19,367 bases of DNA from Limnobacter sp. (GCA_012032215.1 JAAURO010000003.1:1-19367), one strand, 5' to 3'. Counted from the first letter of the stretch, positions 10,530 through 18,505 are shown. Notes: generated from the sequence alone by a model not told the origin. Translations and numbers: made by a program.

Positions 10530-11237
10530 ATGCCAAGCATTCCTCAAAGCCATAGAGTCTTCAGCGACCCTTTTCAAACAGCCACCCACTCAAACCACAC
10601 TCAGTCAAACCGATTCACTAAACTTCTTCACGCTGCTTCGGGGATTTTTTTTGGTGCATCGGCTTGCTATCTTTTGGTAAGCACTTCCTACTTAGCGTAT
10701 ACAAGCCTAAAGAACCAAAATCCAGATACATCTGGTGGTTCATCTAACAACCCCACAGAAAATGCCCCGCTTAAGGTTATAGCCTCACTACTGTGTTTAC
10801 GTGCTGCGGTTCAGCACTTTGCAGCTTTAAGCGAAAGTTGCGCAGAAAACAACAGCAGGCCCACAGCGAGCTTGCACGATGAAGCCGTTCACCCAACAGA
10901 AGACGCAGATGCAGCTTCTGCAGGCGATGTACCTTGGACCCATCTCCATGGCCCTCGTGCTCCCCCGGGGAGACTTTTTATCAACCACCCCTGTCATCCT
11001 TCCGTAGGACCCGGCCTTCATTCTGCACAACAGGCAGCCACACAGCCAAGTGATTCCGGTTCAAGCCACAGCACATCAAACGATGATCGACAACTTGTCG
11101 CCTACCCACGCCCTACGCCACCACCATGGCAAAACAGGACAGCTCCCAGCACAGCCGCCCCTTTACCTCCCGCAGCAGCTCACATACAGCTAGCTGAGCT
11201 GACACATACACATAGAACTGACAGTAGCAGCGTATAG
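10530..11237 (+). CDS. Hypothetical membrane-anchored protein, low-complexity tail
   Basis: This is a 235-residue protein I do not recognise. It has a clear ribosome binding site, AAGGA, about 9 nt before the ATG. Residues 1-32 are polar and rich in Ser, Thr, Asn and His. One membrane helix is likely at about 35-57 (GIFFGASACYLLVSTSYLAY), and a second moderately hydrophobic helix lies at about 82-101. From about residue 105 the protein is disordered-looking, rich in Pro, Ser, His and Ala, ending THTHRTDSSSV. There is no signal-peptide cleavage site, enzyme motif or repeat domain. GC is slightly lower than in uup. It stands alone, with its own leader of ~200 nt and a large hairpin just downstream. 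Given the indels elsewhere, the tail frame could also be shifted, so treat the C-terminal sequence cautiously. Confidence 0.5.
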   Translation: MPSIPQSHRVFSDPFQTATHSNHTQSNRFTKLLHAASGIFFGASACYLLVSTSYLAYTSLKNQNPDTSGGSSNNPTENAPLKVIASLLCLRAAVQHFAALSESCAENNSRPTASLHDEAVHPTEDADAASAGDVPWTHLHGPRAPPGRLFINHPCHPSVGPGLHSAQQAATQPSDSGSSHSTSNDDRQLVAYPRPTPPPWQNRTAPSTAAPLPPAAAHIQLAELTHTHRTDSSSV

Positions 11238-11247
11238 AAGAACAAAT

Positions 11248-11331
11248 TAATATGGCATAGGCTTCCCGATTCTGCTTTCTTGTTCTGGCACTGGGGAGGC
11301 AAGAAAGAATCGCAAAATTTATGCCATATTA
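11248..11331. terminator. 84-nt nested inverted repeat, probable bidirectional terminator
   Basis: The outer arms TAATATGGCATA (11248-11259) and TATGCCATATTA (11320-11331) are a perfect 12-nt inverted repeat. Inside, CGATTCT-GC-TTTCTTG (11268-11283) pairs with CAAGAAAGAATCG (11300-11312) apart from a 2-nt bulge. Five T follow on the plus strand (11334-11338). It sits between two convergent genes, so a bidirectional terminator is the simplest reading. A small mobile inverted-repeat element is an alternative, but no target duplication is visible. Confidence 0.6.
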
Positions 11332-11366
11332 CATTTTTCCCGCTATAGCCTTACAGAACCGTACAT

Positions 11367-11927
11367 TCACACAAAATTCCGCTTGAATTTCTCGTGATTT
11401 TGAATATTGCTTTGGATGTCTTGTGCATCCCAGACTTGCAGTTCCCAAGGAAAATAGAAGTTATTTTTATTCTTGAAGTAAACATGCAAACCGCGGTAGC
11501 CTTCTTTATCACGCAAGTACCAGTTTTTCAGGCTCAATTCATCTTGCCAGTCATCCAGCAAATCCATAACCGACTTTATTTCATTGGCAGTCAGAACAAT
11601 GCGCACCCCAAAAATATCATTGAGCCAGTTATGGACGGGGTATTGATCTTCGCGGGTTGAGAAACGCGCAATTTTGTCGTCAATACTTTCACGGGTTTTT
11701 ACACGATAAAAATATTTTATGTCGATATCTGCGCCCATCAGGTAATCATTCACGCTTTCGTGCAAGGTGAGTCGATATTTGTAGATATGGGGCACAGGCA
11801 CATGCTTGATGGTTTTGGAAAGGTTGATTTTTTCGATTTTCCCTGTTTCAAAATAAGCATTCGAAAACTCACGGTGCAAACGATTTATTTCGCCAACAAG
11901 CTGTTTTGTTTGTTTTATTTTATCCAT
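11367..11927 (-). CDS. RelA/SpoT-domain protein (putative small alarmone synthetase-like)
   Basis: This is a 186-residue protein starting at the ATG of MDKIKQTKQL with GGAG 5-8 nt upstream; the frame is open further upstream but overlaps the preceding gene. It contains a stand-alone RelA/SpoT nucleotidyltransferase-type domain: RVKTRESIDDKI matches the family RxKxxxSxxxK motif, NDIFGVRIVL matches the DxxGxRIV motif, EGYRGLHVYF matches GYRSxH, and WELQV corresponds to the EIQIR strand. No HD hydrolase, TGS or ACT domain is present, so it would be a short synthetase-type protein making (p)ppGpp or a related product, if active. The motifs are degenerate (Gly for Ser in GYRSLH; QVWD for QIRT). 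The gene is markedly AT-rich compared with its neighbours, suggesting transfer. It lies 16 nt after a FecR-like membrane protein gene. Confidence 0.7.
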   Translation of the reverse strand: MDKIKQTKQLVGEINRLHREFSNAYFETGKIEKINLSKTIKHVPVPHIYKYRLTLHESVNDYLMGADIDIKYFYRVKTRESIDDKIARFSTREDQYPVHNWLNDIFGVRIVLTANEIKSVMDLLDDWQDELSLKNWYLRDKEGYRGLHVYFKNKNNFYFPWELQVWDAQDIQSNIQNHEKFKRNFV

Positions 11928-11943
11928 GCTGTTTCTCCACAAG

Positions 11944-12852
11944 CTACTGCGGCTCCCGGCCCAGTATTTCCCACATTTGGTTGGCTTCGCGCTGCGCCCC
12001 CGCCAACTCCAACCGCACACCGTAAAAAAACAGGTCTTCGCGAGGTGTTTCTAGCAAGTTGGGCACCTTGCTGACCAGCAACTCGTACGCCTGTTCTTGG
12101 GTAGCAATCGCAAAGCTGCCCTCTAAAATGCGTCCGCCCGTGTGCTTTCTGAGTTCCCAGTTAAAATGCTGGCCCCACTCAAAGCTGGTTGCGGGTGGAA
12201 AAGAAATGTAGTTTTCTGCGGCAGGCTGCACCCAAAAACGCCTTCCATTTTCCAGATAAATAATCAGTTGACCATCGCGCGGCATTTGGCCCCTGAACTC
12301 AAACACCGGGTCACGCGTTAACAGCAGGGCGCCATTCAAAGGCTGCTCCACACGCAAAGCAGGGTTGGCCTTGGGCTTCAGAAAATCGGTGCGCGGCCTG
12401 CCCGATGGATGCAGGGCAAACCATTTTTTGGCCAGTGCCATTTGGCTGTCGGAAACCGGGAAAATTTTGGCGCGCTCGCCACGGCGAATGGAAATGGTGT
12501 CTGCGCGCACCTCCAGATTGGCAGGCCCGGTAAACAGGCGCCGCCCGGGCTGCACGAAAGAAAGCACCGACAACTCATCGCCGGGCTCCAGCTCGATAGA
12601 GTCGCCGGGCTGCAAGTCATCCAGCACCCTGAGCATTTGCCACGGGGCAGAGCTGGATTTTATCTTGACGGTTTCGGAGGCATGCACCACCCAGCCAACC
12701 GGCATGTCGGTAGCCTCCGGTTCTTCCGTGGGCTCAAGCCCCACAGAAACATCGTCAGTGCCAGAAGAGGTATACAGGCCCCATGCCCAGGCACCTGCAA
12801 GCAAAACAACCATGCTTACCGATGCAATACTGAAACCTCTGCGGGTAGACAA
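11944..12852 (-). CDS. Putative membrane-anchored FecR-like domain protein
   Basis: The frame is open from 12981, but the best start is the TTG at 12852 (MSTRRGFSIASVS), preceded by AGAGG at 5-6 nt; this gives 302 residues. One membrane helix follows at about residues 9-25 (IASVSMVVLLAGAWAWGLY), then an acidic spacer (EPTEEPEATD). The segment from GWVVHASETVKIKSSSAPWQMLRVLDDLQPGDSIELEPGDELSVL through GPANLEVRADTISIRRGE has the 'GD.i.l..g..l.l.....l.i' pattern of FecR-type periplasmic domains. The C-terminal half is beta-rich (PVFEFRGQMPRDGQLIIYLENG) and ends in a helical hairpin. I am unsure of the family beyond this resemblance. No sigma factor is adjacent. It is co-directional with the RelA/SpoT-like gene 16 nt downstream. 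Confidence 0.55.
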   Translation of the reverse strand: MSTRRGFSIASVSMVVLLAGAWAWGLYTSSGTDDVSVGLEPTEEPEATDMPVGWVVHASETVKIKSSSAPWQMLRVLDDLQPGDSIELEPGDELSVLSFVQPGRRLFTGPANLEVRADTISIRRGERAKIFPVSDSQMALAKKWFALHPSGRPRTDFLKPKANPALRVEQPLNGALLLTRDPVFEFRGQMPRDGQLIIYLENGRRFWVQPAAENYISFPPATSFEWGQHFNWELRKHTGGRILEGSFAIATQEQAYELLVSKVPNLLETPREDLFFYGVRLELAGAQREANQMWEILGREPQ

Positions 12853-12973
12853 AAGAACCTCTGAAGAAAGAATGAAAAACAACGGGAAAGTCCGATTGTA
12901 ACGAATGGTCAGACTGGCCTCAAGCCTGTTGAATGCCTGACTGCTTGCAGGACCCCCAATCGTGGGCACAAAA

Positions 12974-12995
12974 AAAGGCACCCCAAGGTGCCTTT
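12974..12995 (-). terminator. Rho-independent terminator of torF-glnK-amtB
   Basis: On the minus strand the stem AAAGGCACC / GGTGCCTTT (9 bp, 4-nt loop TTGG) is followed by a T run, giving seven T in a row. It lies 63 nt after the amtB stop. It is a textbook intrinsic terminator for transcription leaving amtB. Confidence 0.85.
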
Positions 12996-12999
12996 AAGT

Positions 13000-13040
13000 G
13001 GGCTGCCCAAGGGCAGCCCGACTCTCCCGCAAGAGAGAGT
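13000..13040 (-). other. Two further hairpins between amtB and its terminator
   Basis: GGGCTGCCC-AA-GGGCAGCCC (13000-13019) is a perfect 9-bp inverted repeat with a minimal loop. ACTCTC / GAGAGT (13021-13026 / 13035-13040) is a 6-bp stem. Together with the terminator they form three hairpins in 67 nt. They may protect the amtB mRNA 3' end from exonucleases or reinforce termination. Confidence 0.6.
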
Positions 13041-13057
13041 TTTATAGTGGGTGATGT

Positions 13058-14477
13058 TTAGCGTGTATACGCCTGCTCGCCGTGCGAGGAAATATCCAGA
13101 CCCTGACGTTCTTCTTCTTCAACCACACGCAAGCCCATCGCAAGGTCAACGAGTTTGAAGGCAATAACCGACACCACGCCAGACCACACAATAGTGATTA
13201 CAACCCCCTTGGCCTGCACAGCCAATTGACTGGCAATGACGTAGTCGGCACCGCCTTGACCACCAAGTGATGGGGCGTTAAACACCGCCACCAGCAAAGC
13301 ACCCAGCACGCCGGCCACGCCGTGCACACCAAATACATCCAGCGAATCGTCGGCACCCAGCATGCGCTTCAAACCATTTACGCCCCACAGGCAAATAACA
13401 CCTGCCAGCAAACCAAGCACAATGGCACCCATTGGCCCCACATTGCCGCAGGCTGGGGTAATGGCCACCAAGCCCGCTACCGCACCGGAAGCCGCACCCA
13501 GAGTAGACGCCTTGCCACGGGACAGCGCCTCGGCAGCCGACCACGCCAACACTGCTGAAGCAGTGGCCAGCAAGGTGTTAATGAAAGCCAGAAATGCACC
13601 ACCAGAGGCCTCCAGATTAGAACCGGCATTAAAGCCAAACCAGCCCACCCACAGCATGGAAGCACCTACCATGGTGAGCGTGAGGTTGTGCGGAGGCATG
13701 GGTTCTTTGCCAAACCCGACACGCTTGCCCACCAGGTAAGCACCCACCAAGCCAGCCATGGCAGCGTTGATGTGCACCACCGTGCCACCGGCGAAATCGA
13801 TAGCACCTTCCTGGAACAGGTAACCCGCACCATCCCACACCATGTGTGCAACAGGAATATAACTGAAGGTGAACCACAGCACCGAAAACACCAACACCGC
13901 AGAAAACTTGATGCGCTCAGCAAACGAGCCAACAATCAGCGCACAGGTAATGCCCGCAAGGTAGATGAAGGCGCAAAATGTATTCAGGAATCATGACGCC
14001 ATCGGTGAAGGTGGCCGACATTGAATCGGGGGTAACACCAGCCAGAAACAATTTGCTGAAGTTGCCGTAGAACAGGTTGTCGCCGCCACCAAAAGCCAGC
14101 GTGTAGCCATAAATGGCCCACAACACCACTATCAGGCTGAACACCGCAAACACCTGCATTAACACGGAAAGCACGTTCTTGGCGCGTACCAGGCCACCAT
14201 AAAACAAGGCCAGACCAGGCACTGTCATGAAAATAACCAGAACGGTTGCCAGCATCATGAACGTTGCGTCGCCTTTGTCCATGGTGCCTGCCGCCGCAGG
14301 TGCCTCTGTTTGCTCTGTACTTAGCACGTTTTCAACAGCTTGCGTTGCCGAATCCACTGCTGACTCCACGGCAGACTCTACCGCAGGCACAAGCTGCTCT
14401 TCGGCAAAAGCCCCCGTAGACAGACTCCCCAGCCCCAGCACGGTTGCTGTCAGCCAAATCGAAAAAACTTTCTTCAT
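13058..14477 (-). CDS. amtB: Ammonium transporter AmtB (frame broken by a 1-base insertion)
   Basis: This inner-membrane channel takes up NH4+/NH3 and is gated by the PII protein. A signal peptide (MKKVFSIWLTATVLGLGSLSTGAFA) leads into an acidic Ala/Val/Glu linker and then eleven expected helices starting at FMMLATVLVIFMTVPGLALFYGG. Channel residues are visible: the pore His in GGTVVHINAAMAGL and its partner His in DVFGVHGVAGVLG. The C-terminal tail (VVEEEERQGLDISSHGEQAYTR) is the PII-contacting end. The frame changes at the A-run 13975-13978: three A instead of four give IPEYICAFIYLAGITCALIVGSFAERIKF and a 472-residue protein. A GGGGGA lies before the ATG, 20 nt after glnK. The break looks like a sequencing error. 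Confidence 0.95.
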
Positions 14478-14497
14478 GGTGTGTCCCCCTGTGTGCG

Positions 14498-14907
<410 letters not shown>

Positions 14908-15647
14908 TTAGAACGACTTGCTGACTGAAAATACAACTGTTCCATCGTTGGTGTCGTTTTTGGCGGCACCATCGATATCGGTGTCTACGTAAGTGAGGCC
15001 GAAATCAAAACCATGGGCGGCGTAAGTAACGCCCAGCGAGTAATCGTCGTAGTCGGTAGACGTACCATCTTCGTATTGCGTGGTGCCGTAATGCGCCACC
15101 AGACCAATAGCCTCAGAGAGCGGGTATTCGTAATCCAGGTGGGTGTAGGTTGCGCCATCGTTGTTGGCCACTCCGAACAAATCGTTGGAGGTGTTGTACG
15201 ACAGGCCCAGGGTAAAACCATAAAAGCCCAGGCTACCGTAGAGTTCCAGTGTGTCGGGGTCGATATTGCCCCCGGCCGTGTTGGCACCCGGGTAGTAGTA
15301 ATACAGTGCGCCCACATCGTAAGACAGGCCGTTGTATTCACCGGAATAACCGCCGTATAAATCCATTTCCAGGGTGGAGCCTGAAAAATTGACGTTGGAG
15401 TTCCAGTTGCCGACATAAAAGCCGTTGCCGAAATCGACATCGAAGCCACCCTGCAAAGCCGCTTCGGGTTGATTGGAAGCCGGGGTGCCCGCCAGATTCT
15501 GGGAAATACCCCTGAAGCGGTAATCGGTTACCAAACCCACGTTGGCAGACACCGAAACACCTGAGGCCGCGTTGTCGGCAAAAGCCGGAGCAGAAACAGC
15601 CCCAAAAGCCACAGCCACCACTGCGGAAGCCAGCACTGATTTTTCAT
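14908..15647 (-). CDS. torF: TorF family putative porin (start frame broken by a 1-base deletion)
   Basis: This outer-membrane beta-barrel protein has the TorF-type core: NVGLVTDYRFRGISQNLAGTPASNQPEAALQGGFDVDFGNGFYVGNWNSNV and the C-terminal aromatic FSVSKSF typical of barrel proteins. Its substrate is not established; the operon suggests nitrogen-related uptake. The signal peptide SVLASAVVAVAFGAVSAPAFA cleaves after AFA. The natural start is the ATG at 15647, six to seven nt after AGGAG. It joins the protein frame only if the run 15640-15644 has six bases instead of five, giving MKKSVLASAVV and 246 residues. As written the only in-frame starts are TTG or codons further upstream with bad spacing. 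It is first gene of torF-glnK-amtB. Confidence 0.88.
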
Positions 15648-15707
15648 TCAATTCTCCTGAGAATACGACAATATTGCGAAAGATTTTTCTTGGTGCCGCA
15701 CTTTCCA

Positions 15708-15723
15708 AGCGAGAAACGTGCCA
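15708..15723 (-). promoter_or_regulatory. Sigma-54 promoter for torF-glnK-amtB
   Basis: On the minus strand TGGCACGTTTCTCGCT matches the sigma-54 -24/-12 consensus TGGCACGNNNNTTGCW at all but one fixed position. The GG and GC pairs have the obligatory spacing. It would start transcription near 15697, about 50 nt before the torF ATG. Confidence 0.72.
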
Positions 15724-15766
15724 CCCCTTTGGGGTCAGTAAAACTGGGTAGTGTTAGCGCACTTGG

Positions 15767-15783
15767 GGCACCAATCAAGTGCA
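15767..15783 (-). promoter_or_regulatory. NtrC-like enhancer site 1
   Basis: TGCACTTGATTGGTGCC on the minus strand differs by one base from the classical NtrC dyad TGCACYNNNNNGGTGCA. It is centred about 78 nt upstream of the predicted sigma-54 start, a normal enhancer distance. Confidence 0.7.
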
Positions 15784-15820
15784 TTGTGCCTCCAAAGAGT
15801 GAGGCTTGCCCACTATTGGC

Positions 15821-15837
15821 CGCACGGGCTTGGTGCT
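15821..15837 (+). promoter_or_regulatory. NtrC-like enhancer site 2
   Basis: CGCACGGGCTTGGTGCT keeps the GCAC and GGTGC half-sites of the NtrC dyad with correct spacing. Its centre is 54 nt from site 1, close to five helical turns, suitable for cooperative binding of two NtrC dimers. It is weaker than site 1. Confidence 0.55.
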
Positions 15838-15878
15838 TTTGAAGCGCTTTTACAACAATTGGGAAAATGCAAAGAAGA

Positions 15879-15911
15879 CTGGCATGCGAACCAGGCCGAT
15901 TCGCATGCCAG
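15879..15911 (-). terminator. Probable terminator of the Cys-rich gene
   Basis: CTGGCATGCGAA (15879-15890) and TTCGCATGCCAG (15900-15911) form a perfect 12-bp stem with a 9-nt loop. On the minus strand it is followed by an interrupted T-rich stretch (TCTTCTTTGCATTTT). It begins 36 nt after the stop of the upstream minus-strand gene and insulates the torF control region. Confidence 0.65.
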
Positions 15912-15946
15912 GGAAATTGACTGAAGAGGGAATGCTGGTGGGGTGT

Positions 15947-16417
15947 TTATTGTGGACATAAACAACAGAGCAAAGAAGCACAAAGAGCCTCAGGAATAAC
16001 AGAGAGGGCCTCGCAGCAACTGGTGGCGTCCAGTCCGGAACCAACGTCCTGCACGTTGTTATTCGACCAAACCGGGCCAGGGCCCAACATTGCCTGGAGT
16101 GGATTTCGCGGATAGCAACACATGTCACTCAATAAATTGCCGCAGCAATTACGGCTTGCTTCACAACAGGAACGGGGGGGAGTCTCGGCTGCATTGGCAG
16201 CGGCTGTAACCTGCGCCCCGTTCGGCATAGAGGGAAAAGCACTGGCCTCACTCCCCGGACACCCTGTGGTGGGCATGCTTTGAACAGTTGGATAACGGCA
16301 CATCTCGATAGGAGAGGCTGCAGGAGAACCGGGTGTGTTCATGGCAAAAAACTCGCTAAAAAAATTGGATAAGTTGCTCGGTGTTGCCCACTGAACCCGT
16401 GGGAGCTCAACAAGCAT
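15947..16417 (-). CDS. Hypothetical cysteine-rich protein
   Basis: This 156-residue frame starts at ATG 16417; an inner ATG at 16342 (MNTPGSPAAS) is also possible, and neither has a good Shine-Dalgarno sequence. The N-terminal half is rich in Pro, Ser and Ala. The C-terminal half holds most of about 14 Cys, including five CC pairs (RSCCEASRNCC, DMCCYP, TSCCEA, LLCC) and ends CLCPQ. There is no signal peptide or transmembrane helix, and no known zinc-finger spacing. The AT-rich leader upstream (16430-16500) and a strong hairpin downstream suggest a real single-gene transcript. I do not recognise it. Because this sequence has frequent indels, part of the frame could be wrong. It could also be spurious. 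Confidence 0.4.
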   Translation of the reverse strand: MLVELPRVQWATPSNLSNFFSEFFAMNTPGSPAASPIEMCRYPTVQSMPTTGCPGSEASAFPSMPNGAQVTAAANAAETPPRSCCEASRNCCGNLLSDMCCYPRNPLQAMLGPGPVWSNNNVQDVGSGLDATSCCEALSVIPEALCASLLCCLCPQ

Positions 16418-16598
16418 TTATGGTATTTCTGGTGAATTTCGTTAAAAATTACATAAAAACGGGATATTACAAAATAAAAAGAAATTTGTAAACCCTTCGC
16501 GTTTTCTTCTTACTCCTCTTTACCAAAACTTTTACGCACCCCACGGTTTACCCTGCCATTTATTGTGTACCCTTGAGGTTATTTTGGAGCCAGCCACC

Positions 16599-16899
16599 TT
16601 GAATGCGTTTCCCAATCAGCCAGAACACCCTACTGATCAACCAAAGCCATCGCACCCGGCGCGCCTGGAAGCACTTCACGAACGCATCAAGGATTTTTTG
16701 GCCAGCAACGGCCTTGCTGAGTTTCAAAACCCATTCCTGCAACTGGTTCGGCAAAGCCTGCACAACATGGAATTCGTCAGCCTGGAAGAGCTGGACACGC
16801 AAAAACAGGTGCTGGAGCGCCTGCGCGAGAAAGTAAAAACGCTGGAATACCCGGGTCGCCGAGCTGGAGCAGCCACACGGCTCACACCCCAACACCTAA
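16599..16899 (+). CDS. ubiK: Ubiquinone biosynthesis accessory factor UbiK (BMFP domain), frame broken near the end
   Basis: This small soluble coiled-coil protein helps the UbiJ-containing complex in aerobic ubiquinone synthesis; the family was formerly called YqiC or BMFP. The core ARLEALHERIKDFLASNG...NPFLQLVRQSLHNMEFVSLEELDTQKQVLERLREKVKTLE matches it well. After LE the frame slips at about 16846-16849. Dropping one T gives TRVAELEQPHGSHPNT and a stop at 16897-16899, restoring the usual C-terminal RVAxLE coiled coil and a 99-residue protein. Uncorrected, this frame runs on into yifB and creates a false fusion. The start is a TTG, either 16599 (GGAG 9 nt before) or 16584 (GAGG 5 nt before). 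yifB follows after 26 nt. Confidence 0.82.
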
Positions 16900-16925
16900 C
16901 TGTCAGGAGGTTTTGCGTTTCCGCC

Positions 16926-18457
16926 ATGCCGCTTTCAACCATCAATGCCATGACCTTTGTCGGCATCAAGCCGATACCCGTAACCATCGAGGTTCACCTC
17001 TCGGCTGGTTTGCCCTCTTTCGCCATTGTTGGCCTTGCCGATACCGAAATCCGGGAGTCCAAAGAGCGCGTGCGCTCGGCCCTGCTCAACACCGGGTTTG
17101 AGTTTCCTGCCCAGCGAATTACCGTCAACCTGGCCCCAGCCGACTTGCCCAAAGGCTCTGCCTCGTACGACCTGGCGATTGCCTTGGGCATTGCAGCTGC
17201 CTCTGGGCAACTGGGTGAAGCCAATCTGGAAAACTGGTGCATTGCTGGCGAACTCTCACTTTCAGGCAAGTTAACCGGTGTGCGCACCCCCTTTGCACTG
17301 GCGTATGCCTGCAGGCGCGAAATGGCCAAAGGCGGCTGTGCCATCAAGCAACTGATGGTGCCCGCCGTGGATGCCGTCACCGCTGCACAGGTGCCCGATG
17401 TACCGGTGTACGGCCCGGAAGACCTGCTACAGGCGGCCAGCCACCTGGTGGGCCACGGCGACCCGCTGCCCGTAGTAACTTCGCAACCTTTTGGCACAGA
17501 AGCCGCCCCGGCACCCAAAGCCTGGACGAAGTGGTTGGCCACGAAAGCGCCAAGCTGGCACTGATGGTTGCCGCCACAGGCCGACACCACCTGCGCCTGA
17601 TGGGCCCGCCGGGCAGTGGAAAATCAATGCTGGCCCAACGCCTGCGCAGTTTGCTACCGCCACTGGATTACGAAGAAGCGCTTCACTTGGCCGCCATGCA
17701 AAACCTGAAGGGCGAAACGCATCAGCTCAGCATGGCTCGGCCTTTCAGGAATCCGCATGCATCCAGCTCGTTGCCCGCACTGGTAGGCGGAGGCTCGCCG
17801 CCAACGCCCGGAGAAATCACTCTGGCCCACGAAGGCGTGCTGTTTACCGATGAAGTACTGGAGTTCGACAGGCGCTGCCTGGAAGCCCTGCGCGAACCAC
17901 TGGAAACCAGCAAAATCATGATCAGCCGCGCGGGCTATCAAGCGCATTTTCCGGCCAATTTTTTGTGGGTATGTGCGCACAACCCCTGCCCTTGCGGGTA
18001 TTTGGGCCACCCCAAAAAAGCCTGCCAATGCACACCCGAACAAATTCGGCGCTACCAAAGCAAGTTGTCTGGTCCCTTGGCCGACAGGCTTGATTTGTCG
18101 GTAGAAGTAAGCCCCATAGAGGCGGGCGAGCTTCTGCAACGCGCAGGCACCCACGACGACGCCGAAACCATGCAGCAAAAAGTGGCACGCACCCGCCGCC
18201 TGCAACTGGACAGGCAACAGTGCCTGAATGGCGAACTAACCCCCGGCCAGATTGCACGCCACTGCAAACCCGATGCCGAAGCCGAACGGCTGCTTCTGGC
18301 CTACGCCCACCAGTACCATTTGTCCAGCCGCGCTATTCACCGGGTGTGTAAAGTGGGGCGCACGCTGGCCGATTTGGAGAACGAGCCCCGCATTCGTAAA
18401 AAACACGTAGCCGCTGCCATTCAGTACCGAAAATCACTGAGTCACCTCATGACGTAG
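16926..18457 (+). CDS. yifB: YifB/ComM family Mg-chelatase-like AAA+ ATPase, frame broken by a 1-base deletion
   Basis: The ComM branch of this family is a hexameric helicase promoting branch migration in natural transformation. The order is: an N-terminal ChlI/Lon-protease-like fold domain (VTIEVHLSAGLPSFAIVGLADTEIRESKERVRSAL), then the Mg-chelatase ATPase domain with Walker A GPPGSGKS (about 227-234), Walker B-type GVLFTDEVLEF, a four-Cys motif CAHNPCPCGYLGHPKKACQC, and the C-terminal domain (SSRAIHRVCKVGRTLADLE). The frame is lost at the A-run 17517-17519; four A restore PKSLDEVVGHESAKLAL and 510 residues, the family norm. The start ATG follows AGGAGG at a rather long 15 nt. Confidence 0.93.
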
Positions 18458-18505
18458 TGCGGTGCTCGCGTAAACCAAGCATAAGAAGAAGGAAAAATCT
18501 TGCCC

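Noticed and set aside
11248..11331. Insertion sequence or MITE
   Set aside because: There are inverted repeats but no transposase, no visible target duplication and no second copy in the window; terminator preferred.
15850..16128. 92-aa minus-strand frame
   Set aside because: It overlaps the Cys-rich frame and runs through the 12-bp terminator hairpin; no ribosome binding site or motif.
16563..17564. Apparent UbiK-YifB fusion protein of 333 aa
   Set aside because: The join arises from an indel near 16848. After repair UbiK ends at 16899 and YifB has its own AGGAGG and ATG at 16926.
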